A stretch of 64,000 nt of DNA from Xiashengella succiniciproducens (GTDB taxonomy: Bacteria; Bacteroidota; Bacteroidia; Bacteroidales; Marinilabiliaceae). The stretch's first letter is position 1; the number at the start of each line of letters is the position of its first letter. This document shows positions 44,678 through 52,869 of the stretch, piece after piece. Location: contig NZ_CP098400.1 of assembly GCF_023674465.1 (NCBI RefSeq), forward strand, positions 682,001-746,000, given 5' to 3'. The translations under genes and the position numbers were made by a program. Under the pieces are notes generated by a model, which saw only the letters and a program-made list of their open reading frames with translations, did not search any database and had not been told where the DNA came from.

Positions 44678-45045
44678 ATGAAGAGAATCGCATTTTTATT
44701 GATCCCGGTTGTGCTTTATGCCTGCTCAAGCTCGCAGGCGGGAGAAGCTGATGGTGCCGAGGTGGCTCGCTTATCGCATGTTGAACCATCTGCCCCCGTT
44801 GGCGCGAGTTTGCAACTCGTGCCAAACTCCTTAGACTATCTATCGAAGGATTTGCGTGAGAACATTAACAAATCCCTTCACCATGGGAAGTTTGAAACCG
44901 TACTTCAGGGAAACAACCTGTTGTCGTTCAACGAGCTCAAGCAACAGTTTAATTACCTTTCTGTTGTATGCCTGAAAAATGGTTGTCTGCCCTGCTAACC
45001 CAAATTTATTGAGTGGCACGAAAAGCCAGTCACCAATGATCAGTA
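44678..45045 (+). pseudogene. Chimera of adaptor signal peptide and thioredoxin-like gene
   Basis: The N-terminal 40 residues (MKRIAFLLIPVVLYACSSSQ and AGEADGAEVARLSHVEPSAP) match the start of the adaptor gene at 45189. After an inverted repeat (44798-44827) the frame becomes thioredoxin-like (LLSFNELKQQFNYLSVVCLK) and ends at TAA right after CLPC (44998). There other copies have CYPKFIEW, and the codons after the stop still read PKFIEWHEK. It is thus a fusion followed by a Tyr-to-stop change. Confidence 0.75.
44798..44827. repeat. REP-like palindrome at the fusion junction
   Basis: GTTGGCGCGAGTT-TGC-AACTCGTGCCAAAC is a 30-bp imperfect hairpin lying in frame at the junction of adaptor-like and thioredoxin-like sequence. 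Its shape is that of REP/BIME palindromes, often mobile or recombinogenic. The 190 bp after the pseudogene are made of short near-repeats (AACTG, AAACTCC) with no gene. Confidence 0.5.
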
Positions 45046-45188
45046 AGCAATGAGCTGAATATTGAAAACTGATAACTGGTAACTGAACGTTGGATATTGA
45101 ACTTCGAACTTAAAACCGTGAATCGTAAACTTTTATCTTTAAACCATCATCCTTGAATTTAAAACTCCAAACTCCAAACTCTTGTCCC

Positions 45189-46336
45189 ATGAAACACCTG
45201 TCTTTCCTACTCATCGCAGTAATTTTTTACGCCTGCACCACCTCCAACGCCGGCGAAGCCTCCGAATCGGAAGCTATTGACGCAGCCCGTCTATCGTATG
45301 TTGAACCATCGGCCACCGAAGTAGGCACCGTAACAGTGCGCAAGGCCAATTTTGATATGGAGCTGGTGAGCAATGGCCGGCTGGAGGCACAACGCAAGGC
45401 AGTGGTCCCTTTCAGGGTGCAGGAGCAGATAAATGCAGTATATGTCACCGAGGGCGAAAAAGTCGCTGCTGGCCAGGTGCTGGGAAGTGTAGATGCTTTC
45501 ACCTATAAAAAACGACTCGATGAGGCCAATAACACCTACCAACAGGCAATGATCGACGTAGAGGACAGGCTCCTGGGCTATGGCTATCAGATGGCCGACA
45601 GTCTGCAGATTCCCGAGAACATCATGAAAATGGTGCGCATACGCAGTAATTATAACTCGGCCGTTATAGCTGTGGAGGAGGCCAAACGCAACCTGGAACA
45701 AACAACCATTACAGCGCCCGTCAGCGGAGTGGTTGCCAACCTGGAGGCAAGCATACACAATCCCTCCAGTGCCTGTAAGAAGTTTTTGAGGTGCTCGATT
45801 TAAACACCATGCACCTGGTATTTCACCTTCTCGAGACAGAGCTCTCAGGCATAAAAACTGGACAAACAGTGGAACTCACACCCTTTGCCCTTCCGGGTGA
45901 GTCGTTCAGGGGCACCGTAACCAGCATCAATCCGGCCGTCGACGACAAGGGCATGATACGCATCACCGCCACCGTTCCCAACCCCAATCATCGACTGATG
46001 GATGGGATGAACGCCCGTGTGTTATTAAAAAACACCATCCCCAATTGCCTCATCATCCCCAAAGAAGCAGTGTTATACCGACAAAACCGGCAGGTCGTCT
46101 TTATATACGAAGAGGGCAAAGCCATCTGGAAATACGTGGAGACCAGTCACGAAAACTCAACCCATGTAGCCATCAGCGACGGTCTGGAAGAAGGCATGGA
46201 GGTGATTGTGGAGAATAATTTGAATTTGGCCCACGAGAGTCTAGTTACACAGAGCTCTCTTAGGTTTGCAACAAACAATGCGATTTCAAAAAGCGAGGTT
46301 AATTTTATTCTTTTGTTGTATGAAAGCTGGAATTAA
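45189..46336 (+). pseudogene. RND-type periplasmic adaptor, frameshifted and truncated
   Basis: The lipoprotein signal MKHLSFLLIAVIFYAC leads into a membrane-fusion protein: lipoyl half INAVYVTEGEKVAAGQVLGS, helical hairpin, second half TTITAPVSGVVANLEA. Around 45780-45792 (AAGTTTTTGAGG) the frame shifts by one base. The barrel domains continue in the second frame (EVLDLNTMHLVF to VIVENNLNLAHES). The last 25 residues look foreign, next to the IS110 element. No pump or channel gene accompanies it. Confidence 0.75.
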
Positions 46337-46379
46337 CCGACTGAAAGAGGTAAACTATACAGAGGACTAAACAAAATTT

Positions 46380-46498
46380 ATTCTGTGAATCAGACCTCGC
46401 TCAGTCAAGCTGATAGACACCATATAGAATGTTGGTTACAAACCATTAAGAGTGTTGGTGCAAGCAGCTATCGGTTAATTCCAACAAAAAACAAAAGT
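46380..46498 (+). ncRNA. Candidate IS110 bridge RNA region
   Basis: The left non-coding end before the transposase ATG can fold: GCTGATAG and ACACC (about 46409-46422) pair with GGTG and GCTATC (about 46458-46473), enclosing a small hairpin GGTT-ACA-AACC. In IS110 elements the bridge RNA is encoded in this flank and carries target- and donor-binding loops. The assignment rests on position and fold only. Confidence 0.4.
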
Positions 46499-47521
46499 AT
46501 GAAAAGGTTTTTTATTGGTATTGATTTTTCAAAGTTAAAATTTGACGCCGCCCTATTCGATGGCAAAACGACTACAGTATTGGACATGAAAGAGTTTAAA
46601 AATCAGGAATCAGGATTTAAGGCGATGACAAAATGGATTAAATCCATGACAAAATCTGACTCCTCTCGCTGGCTTTTTTGTGGAGAACACACTGGTTTAT
46701 ACTGTATTGCATTTGGCAAATACATGGTTCAAAAGAAGTATGACTTTTGGTTGGAACCAGGTTTGAGAATTAAGTATTCGCAAGGCATGACCAGAGGGAA
46801 AAGCGATAAAATTGAAGCTATTCAAATTGCCGATTACGCTTACCGGCACCGCGACAAGGCTGTTTATCATCAAGGCCTGAACCCATTGTTGGAACAACTC
46901 AAAGATCTAATTGCTTACCGCAATAGACTGATTGATAACAAGAAGTCATTAGAGGTATCCTGCAACGAATTGATCAGGGTTAAGGTTGACAACACAACAG
47001 CCGAGTACATTTACCAAGACAGCCAAAAGATGATCCAATCATTGATTAGCAGCATCAAAACAGTAGAAGCGAAAATTCAGGAAATACTCTATCAAGAGGC
47101 ATGCCTAAAAGAGAATTACGACTTGCTCATTTCCATAAAAGGCATTGGAATGATCAATGCCGTGTTGGTGTTGGTTTTTACGGGCAACTTCACCTTGTTC
47201 TCAGATGCCCGTAAGTTTGGATGTTATTGCGGAATGGTTCCTTTTGAGCACTCATCCGGCACATCAGTAAAAGGACGAGACAAAATCAGTCATTTGGCCA
47301 ACAAATCTGTCAAAACCTCTTTGACCCAAGCAGCAAGAACCGCTGTAATGCATGATGCCAGTCTAAAGGCGTATTATCAACGTAAGAAACTAGAAGGTAA
47401 GCCCGATCGATTAATTATTAATAATGTTAGAAATAAGCTAATACACAGAATGTTTGCTGTAGTTAAAACACGAAGAAAATATGAAAACAACTATCAACAC
47501 CCTTTGCAATTTGCTGCATAA
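46499..47521 (+). CDS. IS110-family transposase (DEDD recombinase)
   Basis: 340 residues from the ATG at 46499 (MKRFFIGIDFSKLKFDAALF). The RuvC-like DEDD domain shows Asp in FIGIDFSK, Glu in FCGEHTGLY, and Asp residues in GKSDKIEAIQIADYAY. The C-terminal Tnp_20 domain begins LLISIKGIGMINAVLVLVF and carries KGRDKISHLANKSVK with the catalytic Ser region. The protein is complete and probably active. Confidence 0.92.
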   Translation: MKRFFIGIDFSKLKFDAALFDGKTTTVLDMKEFKNQESGFKAMTKWIKSMTKSDSSRWLFCGEHTGLYCIAFGKYMVQKKYDFWLEPGLRIKYSQGMTRGKSDKIEAIQIADYAYRHRDKAVYHQGLNPLLEQLKDLIAYRNRLIDNKKSLEVSCNELIRVKVDNTTAEYIYQDSQKMIQSLISSIKTVEAKIQEILYQEACLKENYDLLISIKGIGMINAVLVLVFTGNFTLFSDARKFGCYCGMVPFEHSSGTSVKGRDKISHLANKSVKTSLTQAARTAVMHDASLKAYYQRKKLEGKPDRLIINNVRNKLIHRMFAVVKTRRKYENNYQHPLQFAA

Positions 47522-47579
47522 TTTTTTTTCGTTTTATTGATTTGTAAACGACTAATTTGACTCGATTAGACTGAAGGCA

Positions 47580-47791
47580 AAACCCGCAGGGCTCGGTCTT
47601 GACGAAGGAGGATCGAGTCATACCTTTGTTTTTAAATTAATAGAATCACCTAAAATAAGAAGATTTTAATTTGGAATAACCATAGAAACCCGCAGGGCTC
47701 GGTCTTGACGAAGGAGGATCGAGTCATACCTTTGTTTTCAAATTAATAGAATCACCTAAAATAAGAAGATTTTAATTTGGAATAACCATAG
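47580..47791. repeat. Tandem direct repeat, 2 x 106 bp
   Basis: Copies at 47580-47685 and 47686-47791 differ by a single base (TTTTTAAA versus TTTTCAAA). Each begins AAACCCGCAGGGCTCGG and ends AACCATAG. A GACTCGAT word at about 47560 can pair with ATCGAGTC inside each unit. Either this is a duplication of the IS110 right end or a pre-existing intergenic duplication. No gene is present between 47522 and 48112. Confidence 0.85.
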
Positions 47792-47871
47792 AATTCACAG
47801 AGGGAATAATAATAAAAATTCAGTGAAACTCCGTGTCTCCACCGTGCTCTCCGTGAAACAAATGGGAAAAA

Positions 47872-48100
47872 GAAGAGGAAGCCCCTGTGCTCCGCAGCCC
47901 ATGCTTCCTCTTCCGACTCCCTCCAAACTTAAAAAAGAAAGGAGGTTTGAATGATGACGTAAAGATAATAATTTCGAAAAGACACAGGATTACGAACCGT
48001 GATATTTCGAAAAAATGCTACAGCAAGGCAGTAGGGCATTTAAGTTAAGTTTAGAAAACGAATAGCTGTTTATTATCAGCAGCGAATCTTTACATGATTA
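47872..48100 (+). ncRNA. Conserved multi-hairpin leader, copy 2
   Basis: Stem-loop 1 (47872-47913) has the same GAAGAGGAAGC stem with a different loop. Stem-loop 2 pairs CCTCC (47920-47924) with GGAGG (47941-47945), followed by ATGATGACGTAA, a three-codon ORF. The third hairpin is diverged (AATGC-TAC..GCAGTA-GGGCATT). The last is AGCTG..CAGC just before the peptide gene. Layout equals copies 1, 3 and 4. Confidence 0.6.
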
Positions 48101-48112
48101 AAATTTATAATA

Positions 48113-48368
48113 ATGAAAAAAAAAGATAATTTTCGCAATAGCAACAAGTTTTTTCGCAGTAGCGACTGTGTTTAATATGAATCTGTTACAATCAAGCAAT
48201 GCCGGTGATGTTTCACTTGAAAGTATTGCGATAATGGCGCAGGCTCAATATGCAGGAGAAACTGTGCCTGGATATACTAACGCTGAGAATACCGTATGTA
48301 GTATTCCGGGCGGAATGTGTGATGTTAGTGCGCAAAATCCCTGTCAGGCAGGATATGACTGCGATTAA
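48113..48368 (+). pseudogene. NVEALA-like peptide gene with an A-run frameshift (peptide 2)
   Basis: It is identical to peptide 6 (63025) except that the third and fourth codons are expanded to a run of nine A. The extra base throws the ATG at 48113 out of frame with the rest. The intact family frame continues to 48368 (DVSLESIAIMAQAQ, then AGETVPGYTNAENTVCSIPG and four Cys). Slippage in the A-run could restore it, so phase variation is possible. Confidence 0.75.
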
Positions 48369-48380
48369 TAATTTTTATCT

Positions 48381-48403
48381 GGTCGCCGGTGTTTCCGGCG
48401 ACC
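48381..48403 (+). terminator. Hairpin after peptide 2
   Basis: GGTCGCCGG-TGTTT-CCGGCGACC, a perfect GC-rich 9-bp stem between the peptide and propeller 3 genes. It is identical to that after peptide 6. Confidence 0.65.
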
Positions 48404-48446
48404 ATATACTCAAAAATTAGAAATTAATTCTTAATTAAACCCTGAT

Positions 48447-49619
48447 ATGCTTAAAAAGATGCGAACATTTTTATTTTTTTCAATAATTGTTGGGATTTCT
48501 ATTATCTCAGTTTCTTGTAATAATAGGTCCCATAAAGAAAACGAGTATGAAACCATATCAATAACCCCTTCAAACAAACAGCTACCAATGTCGCAATTTA
48601 TTGGTCAAATTGAATATATTAAACTCACAACACCCAAGGGAATGGCTTTAGGGAACATTGAAAAGGTTATTGTACACGATGATCTCTTTTTTGTTCGCCA
48701 TGGCTCATCAAATCCTTCCGTGTCAGTGTTTAATAGTGAAGGGGAATTTCAATATAATATTGGAAAGCAAGGCAGAGGTCCGGGTGAATATGTTGCATTA
48801 AATGATTTTAATATAGATAGGACGCAAAAAACGGTTATTATAATGGATTTAATGCTGCAGAAAATGCATTTTTATAATCTTGACGGTGCATACGTAAGGT
48901 CAGATGCATTACCCATACATGCTTTGAAATTTTCATCTTTAAAGAATGGTGATTATATTTTCTGGGTTGGAAATCTATACAATGAAGTAATGAATAAGAA
49001 TGAGACGACTTTGTGGAATCTCTATGTTGTCAATCCGGATTTGAGTATTAAAGAAAAACATCTTGAGGTTACAAAAGAATTCATGAGTGTTATGAATGGG
49101 TCATTGCCCAGTAGCCTTTCTCCATGTGAAGATGGAGTAAATATTTATGCTCCACTTAGCAATTATATATACCATTATAATGACAGAGGAGAATTTTCAA
49201 CAAAGTATTACCTCGATTTTGGCTCGCTAAACTGCAATTTCCTTAGCGAATTACATCAATATAAAGGCATTAAAAGTTCCTTTGCGTTTAATTTAAGAAA
49301 AACCGGTGCTACATACTATCCCAACCAATTGTTCGAGTTCAAAAAATATTTGTATTTCACATTTATCTCCAATGATGATATGTATTCGGTGTATTACGAC
49401 AAGGAAAATAAGTCTTCTCATGTTACCTTGGGGTATCCAGTTGATGATATAAACGGAGCAATATTTGGCCGAGCTGTAGCGAGTACTCGTAATAGTCTCA
49501 TAACTGTTATTGAACCAGTTCGATTAATGGATGACAATAATAACGTGCCGGAAAAACTGCAGCATTTAAACTTAACCCCTAATAGTAATCCTGTTTTAGC
49601 AAAATATACGATGCGATAG
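48447..49619 (+). CDS. 6-bladed beta-propeller lipoprotein (propeller 3)
   Basis: 390 residues. The signal MLKKMRTFLFFSIIVGISII ends in a lipobox SVSC (Cys24). Blade motifs are SVSVFNSEGEFQYNIG and KQGRGPGEYVALNDF, then MDLMLQKMHFYNLDGAYV. It is a complete gene and is the full-length reference for the truncated copy at the right window edge. No thioredoxin-like or ligase gene follows directly; an IS1380 element does. Confidence 0.82.
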   Translation: MLKKMRTFLFFSIIVGISIISVSCNNRSHKENEYETISITPSNKQLPMSQFIGQIEYIKLTTPKGMALGNIEKVIVHDDLFFVRHGSSNPSVSVFNSEGEFQYNIGKQGRGPGEYVALNDFNIDRTQKTVIIMDLMLQKMHFYNLDGAYVRSDALPIHALKFSSLKNGDYIFWVGNLYNEVMNKNETTLWNLYVVNPDLSIKEKHLEVTKEFMSVMNGSLPSSLSPCEDGVNIYAPLSNYIYHYNDRGEFSTKYYLDFGSLNCNFLSELHQYKGIKSSFAFNLRKTGATYYPNQLFEFKKYLYFTFISNDDMYSVYYDKENKSSHVTLGYPVDDINGAIFGRAVASTRNSLITVIEPVRLMDDNNNVPEKLQHLNLTPNSNPVLAKYTMR

Positions 49620-49854
49620 CGTATTGACTTATTCCGCATATAAATTAAAAAAAAGCGAGGAATTCATAAACCATATTAATGAAGCAAAAAAACATTCTTT
49701 TCATTATTTTGTCTGAGGCCATTAGGTTTTAAATATACAATAACTTTTAACTATACTAATTCGCTATTTTGAGTAATATAAAAAGAGATATAATTCATCA
49801 CATGTTTTAATTCAAACAGGCTGTTAAATCACACAGCTAATTTTTTATCTTTTA
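49620..49854. promoter_or_regulatory. Leader remnant cut by IS1380
   Basis: Near its end this non-coding stretch has TTTTAATTCAAACAGGCTGTT and CACACAGCTAATTTT. It is the same AGCTG/CAGCT-type hairpin that precedes the peptide genes at 42.3 and 55.1 kb. The hairpin is now separated from its peptide gene (51604) by the IS1380 element. The 11-bp stem-loop 1 is not present here. Confidence 0.5.
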
Positions 49855-51587
49855 CCTATATTGAGCGATTTATACAAAAAAAAATAAAAGATAGCTTGCT
49901 TATAACCTTGATAATGTGTATTTTAGAGGTATTAAAATAAAAAAACAACACTTCACCATTTAGGTGCACAAGACTATCTTTTATGAGTACGAAGATAACA
50001 AAAATCGGCATTACAACCAATAAAATTTCTGGTCGTGGAGGGCTCCCTTTATTTCTTCGCTACACTGAGCAAATTGGCTTATATGGGCTAATATCGCGTA
50101 ATGTTTCTTCTCTGCTTACTGGAAACAGCAAAGGCTTGCAGCTTCAACAGTTTGTAAAACAGATTGTTGCATTTTTTATAGATGGCACAAATATGGCCAT
50201 AAGCAGTTTTGATCAAAGTAAAAAGGATGAAGGATATGCATGTTTGCTTGAATGCAAGACCGACCAATTGGCCTCTTCTCACCAGGTCAAACGTTTTTTT
50301 GGGAAGCTGTCCGTTATTTCAAACTCGGTATTCAATAAGATACTTAATGAACTGTTTATCTGGAGGCTTCACATATCCAAACCCAAAGTTATAGAACTGG
50401 GCATTGACACCATGGTTTTGGATAATGACGATGCTGCGAAACGCGAAGGTTGCGAGGTCACTTACAAGCGTAAGAAAGGGTTTCAGCCACTTCATATATG
50501 CTGGGGCTCGTTTCTGATAGACGTGACCTTTAGAAAAGGAAGTGCTCATTCCAATCATGGATCAGATTACACCGACAGGGTACGCTCTATAGTAAATCTG
50601 ATACGCAAGAGATACTCCAAAGAAGTCCCTATTGTGGTGTGCGCCGATAGTGGGTTTGCGGATCAGAAAGCGTACGAGATATTCGAGCAAGAGCTTAATA
50701 TACATTACATTACAACAGGAAAATTGTACAATGATGTTACTGAATATGTAAAGGCTTTACCCATTGACACTTTGGGCAAAATCACTAAAAATAAAGCAGT
50801 CTGGCAATTTGCGGAATTTGCCAGCAAGTTGAAATCCTGGTCCAAGTTTCGTCGTTGCTTTTTTACCAGATTGCACCGGGATGATACCGGGCAGTACGTA
50901 ATGGAATTTGGTAAGCCTGACAGCGTCATCTATACCAATATCGGGAACTGTCCTGTCGCTGACAAAAGGCTTCGGGCATCCGGTGGAGATGAGTGGTTTA
51001 AAGCTGATACCATCATACGAAAATCACACCAAAGAGGAGCCGACGAGTTGATACATCGTAGCATTAAAGAGCTTGCTACCAGAGAACAACTTCCTTTTAA
51101 ATCCTTTGGAATGAACAGAGCCTATTATTTTATGCTGGTAGTTACACACTTTATTTTCGAAGCATACAAACAAGATGTTACCGCAGAGGTTATTCCGGTA
51201 ACCGTATATCCTAATACATTCAGAAGAAAGCTTATTGATTTTGCTGTCAAGATAACCTCAAGGGCAAGGAGTATTGTCCTGAATGTCACCAGAGTAATTT
51301 ATGAAACGATAAATATTGAAGAGTTATGGGAACGGTGTCAGTCACCGCCGAAAATTCAGTTTGCATAAGGCAGAACAACATACCTCAGGATTGTAAACCC
51401 GTAGTGGTAATGGGAGACTTATGTCCAGACCCATAGAAAATGCGATAAAGTTCGGTTTGAGTGAAAAACAGAACTGAATTTTCGTTGAAAAAGTACACGA
51501 AAGAAGCCTACCTCTGAGAAAATTTCCGTTTTTTTGAAATCAAGTGAGACGACGGGGGCAGGTGAAATTACGAATCGCTCAATTTAG
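49855..51587 (+). mobile_element. IS1380-family insertion sequence
   Basis: A 1.73-kb element. The left end CCTATATTGAGCGATT matches the complement of the right end, CCTAAATTGAGCGATT (51572-51587), with one mismatch. One intact transposase gene is inside. A clear target duplication was not found; the flanks TTTA and TTTT differ by one base. It lies between the leader hairpin and a decayed peptide gene. Confidence 0.8.
49983..51368 (+). CDS. IS1380-family transposase
   Basis: 461 residues. The DDE core shows ELGIDTMVLDNDDAAKREG (first Asp), VVCADSGFADQKAYE (second Asp) and SHQRGADELIHRSIKELATR with FKSFGMNRAYYFMLVVTHF (Glu region), the signature of IS1380 transposases. The gene is complete. 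Confidence 0.9.
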   Translation: MSTKITKIGITTNKISGRGGLPLFLRYTEQIGLYGLISRNVSSLLTGNSKGLQLQQFVKQIVAFFIDGTNMAISSFDQSKKDEGYACLLECKTDQLASSHQVKRFFGKLSVISNSVFNKILNELFIWRLHISKPKVIELGIDTMVLDNDDAAKREGCEVTYKRKKGFQPLHICWGSFLIDVTFRKGSAHSNHGSDYTDRVRSIVNLIRKRYSKEVPIVVCADSGFADQKAYEIFEQELNIHYITTGKLYNDVTEYVKALPIDTLGKITKNKAVWQFAEFASKLKSWSKFRRCFFTRLHRDDTGQYVMEFGKPDSVIYTNIGNCPVADKRLRASGGDEWFKADTIIRKSHQRGADELIHRSIKELATREQLPFKSFGMNRAYYFMLVVTHFIFEAYKQDVTAEVIPVTVYPNTFRRKLIDFAVKITSRARSIVLNVTRVIYETINIEELWERCQSPPKIQFA

Positions 51588-51603
51588 GTTTTATTCAATT
51601 ATT

Positions 51604-51812
51604 ATGAGAAGAAAATAGTTTTTGGAAATGCACAGGTTTTTTCATAGCATTAACTGGCTTAATAACAATATATTATAAGTTAGAAGTGCCCATGTGTTTC
51701 ATTAGAGAGTATTGAGGTGATGGCTCAGGCGCAAAGCAGTGAAGATATAAATATGCTACCCGAAGCTACCTTCTTATGTGGCTTTCAACATACGGCTAAA
51801 TCGTATGTCTGA
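51604..51812 (+). pseudogene. Decayed NVEALA-like peptide gene (peptide 3)
   Basis: ATGAGAAGAAAATAGTTTTT at 51604 corresponds to the family start with bases lost, giving an early stop. Further on a different frame still reads VSLESIEVMAQAQSSEDI then NMLPEATFLCGFQHTAKSYV before TGA at 51812. The motif is preserved while the signal segment is broken, so the gene is not translated as a normal precursor. Confidence 0.7.
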
Positions 51813-52144
51813 AGCCTTAAGGCATTTATCTGATAAACTTATGACAACTCACCGCCCCGATGATTGTATCAGCAGCGTTAATATAACTAAGGAATTCAAC
51901 TCAGCAAGGCATACTCTTGTGAAAGGAGTAAAGGGGCAGACTGATTGATTGTCCGAAATTCATTAACAGGGCTGCAAACGACCTGTTTTCTAATACTGTA
52001 TCTCCCATACGGCAACCAATAGAGGCTTTCTTTAACTGGATTAATGAAAAAACAAGTATTCAAAGTGCGTCAAACGCTAGGTCCACTAATAGTCAATGCA
52101 TTAAAAAAACTGGCGCTTATATTGGATTTATATTTAAACCATAA
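51813..52144 (+). pseudogene. Transposase remnant
   Basis: Short in-frame pieces such as MSEALRHLSDKLMTTHRPDD and SPIRQPIEAFFNWINEKTSI look like the C-terminal part of a DDE transposase. They lie in different frames and are interrupted by stops. The family was not identified. The remnant fills the space between the decayed peptide gene and Trx 2. Confidence 0.5.
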
Positions 52145-52176
52145 TTCGCATTATAAAAAATAACAACTCTAATTCA

Positions 52177-52689
52177 ATGAAAAAGATTCTATTTGCATTA
52201 TCAGGGGTCATTTTTTTAGTCTCCTGCAACCGCCTTTCCCCAAGAGAAAAAGACCTACAGGACAGCCTGAAAAAACCCCTGCATGTGGAGCTGTTCGAAA
52301 CTGTGCAACAGGGTAATATTGTTATGCCCTTTGAAGAATTTCGCCTACAGCACAACCACATATCAGTGGTTTACCTGCAAAATAGCTGCAGACCTTGCTA
52401 TCCAAAATTCATCGAGTGGCAAAACAAAATGGATTCCATCTATACGCCTATTGATTATACCGTACTGTTTGTTATCGGTGGTGGTAATCGATACGACGAA
52501 TTCATGTCACAGGTGCTGGATTTAGAGTATGTGGAAGATAAATTTTATACAATTATGGATCCGGAATTCAGATTCCTAGAAAACAACAAAGATATTCCCC
52601 GCTGGATTATCGACAGTTCGATGCTCATTGACCGAGATAGCAAAATCAAAATGGTGGGAGCGCCCTGGCTCAATGAGGAAATGGCCTAA
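52177..52689 (+). CDS. Thioredoxin-like lipoprotein (Trx 2)
   Basis: 170 residues, lipobox Cys17 (VIFLVSC). The redox motif is SCRPCYPKFIEW, then DYTVLFVIGGG and DIPRWIIDSSMLIDRDSKI, ending APWLNEEMA. It is an intact member and diverges from Trx 1 along its whole length, unlike Trx 4. It lies 180 bp upstream of ligase 2. Confidence 0.78.
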   Translation: MKKILFALSGVIFLVSCNRLSPREKDLQDSLKKPLHVELFETVQQGNIVMPFEEFRLQHNHISVVYLQNSCRPCYPKFIEWQNKMDSIYTPIDYTVLFVIGGGNRYDEFMSQVLDLEYVEDKFYTIMDPEFRFLENNKDIPRWIIDSSMLIDRDSKIKMVGAPWLNEEMA

Positions 52690-52792
52690 GAGACATTGGT
52701 TTCGGTTATCATTTGTCGCTTCATCAGCAATACCCCAAAACAGCAACAGTACACATTTTAATTATAATTAACAAAAATTACCCCCCGAATTA

Positions 52793-52824
52793 TTTGCAAT
52801 CCTCAACAAATATTAATTTTTTTG
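52793..52824 (+). promoter_or_regulatory. Promoter-like element before ligase 2
   Basis: TTTG (52793-52796), 20 bp, then TTTTTTTG (52817-52824). It is the same position as before ligase 1 and 3, but with the palindrome over the -7 box reduced. Confidence 0.4.
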
Positions 52825-52869
52825 TAAAAGTGACATAGACTTTTAATCCAAACGCCTCCTTACACCCAA

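Larger units (their letters stand above)
46337..47579 (+). mobile_element. IS110-family element
   Basis: One DEDD transposase gene with a non-coding left end of about 160 bp and a right end beginning at 47522. IS110 elements lack terminal inverted repeats and often make no target duplication, so the exact ends cannot be fixed by eye. The right end is followed by a 106-bp direct repeat. Confidence 0.7.
47821..49089. repeat. Long direct repeat R2, copy 1 (partner 62733-64000)
   Basis: Leader, peptide gene and at least the first 640 bp of the propeller gene are almost identical to 62733-64000, where the window ends. One clear difference is a single extra base in the A-run at the start of the peptide gene in this copy. 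The propeller gene copies are identical as far as compared. Confidence 0.9.

Noticed and set aside
44999-45188. Possible small RNA or gene between the chimera and the adaptor pseudogene
   Set aside because: The stretch consists of short near-repeats such as AACTG and AAACTCC without stable structure or a frame.
47580-47791. Possible CRISPR array
   Set aside because: There are only two direct units of 106 bp, without spacers and without cas genes.
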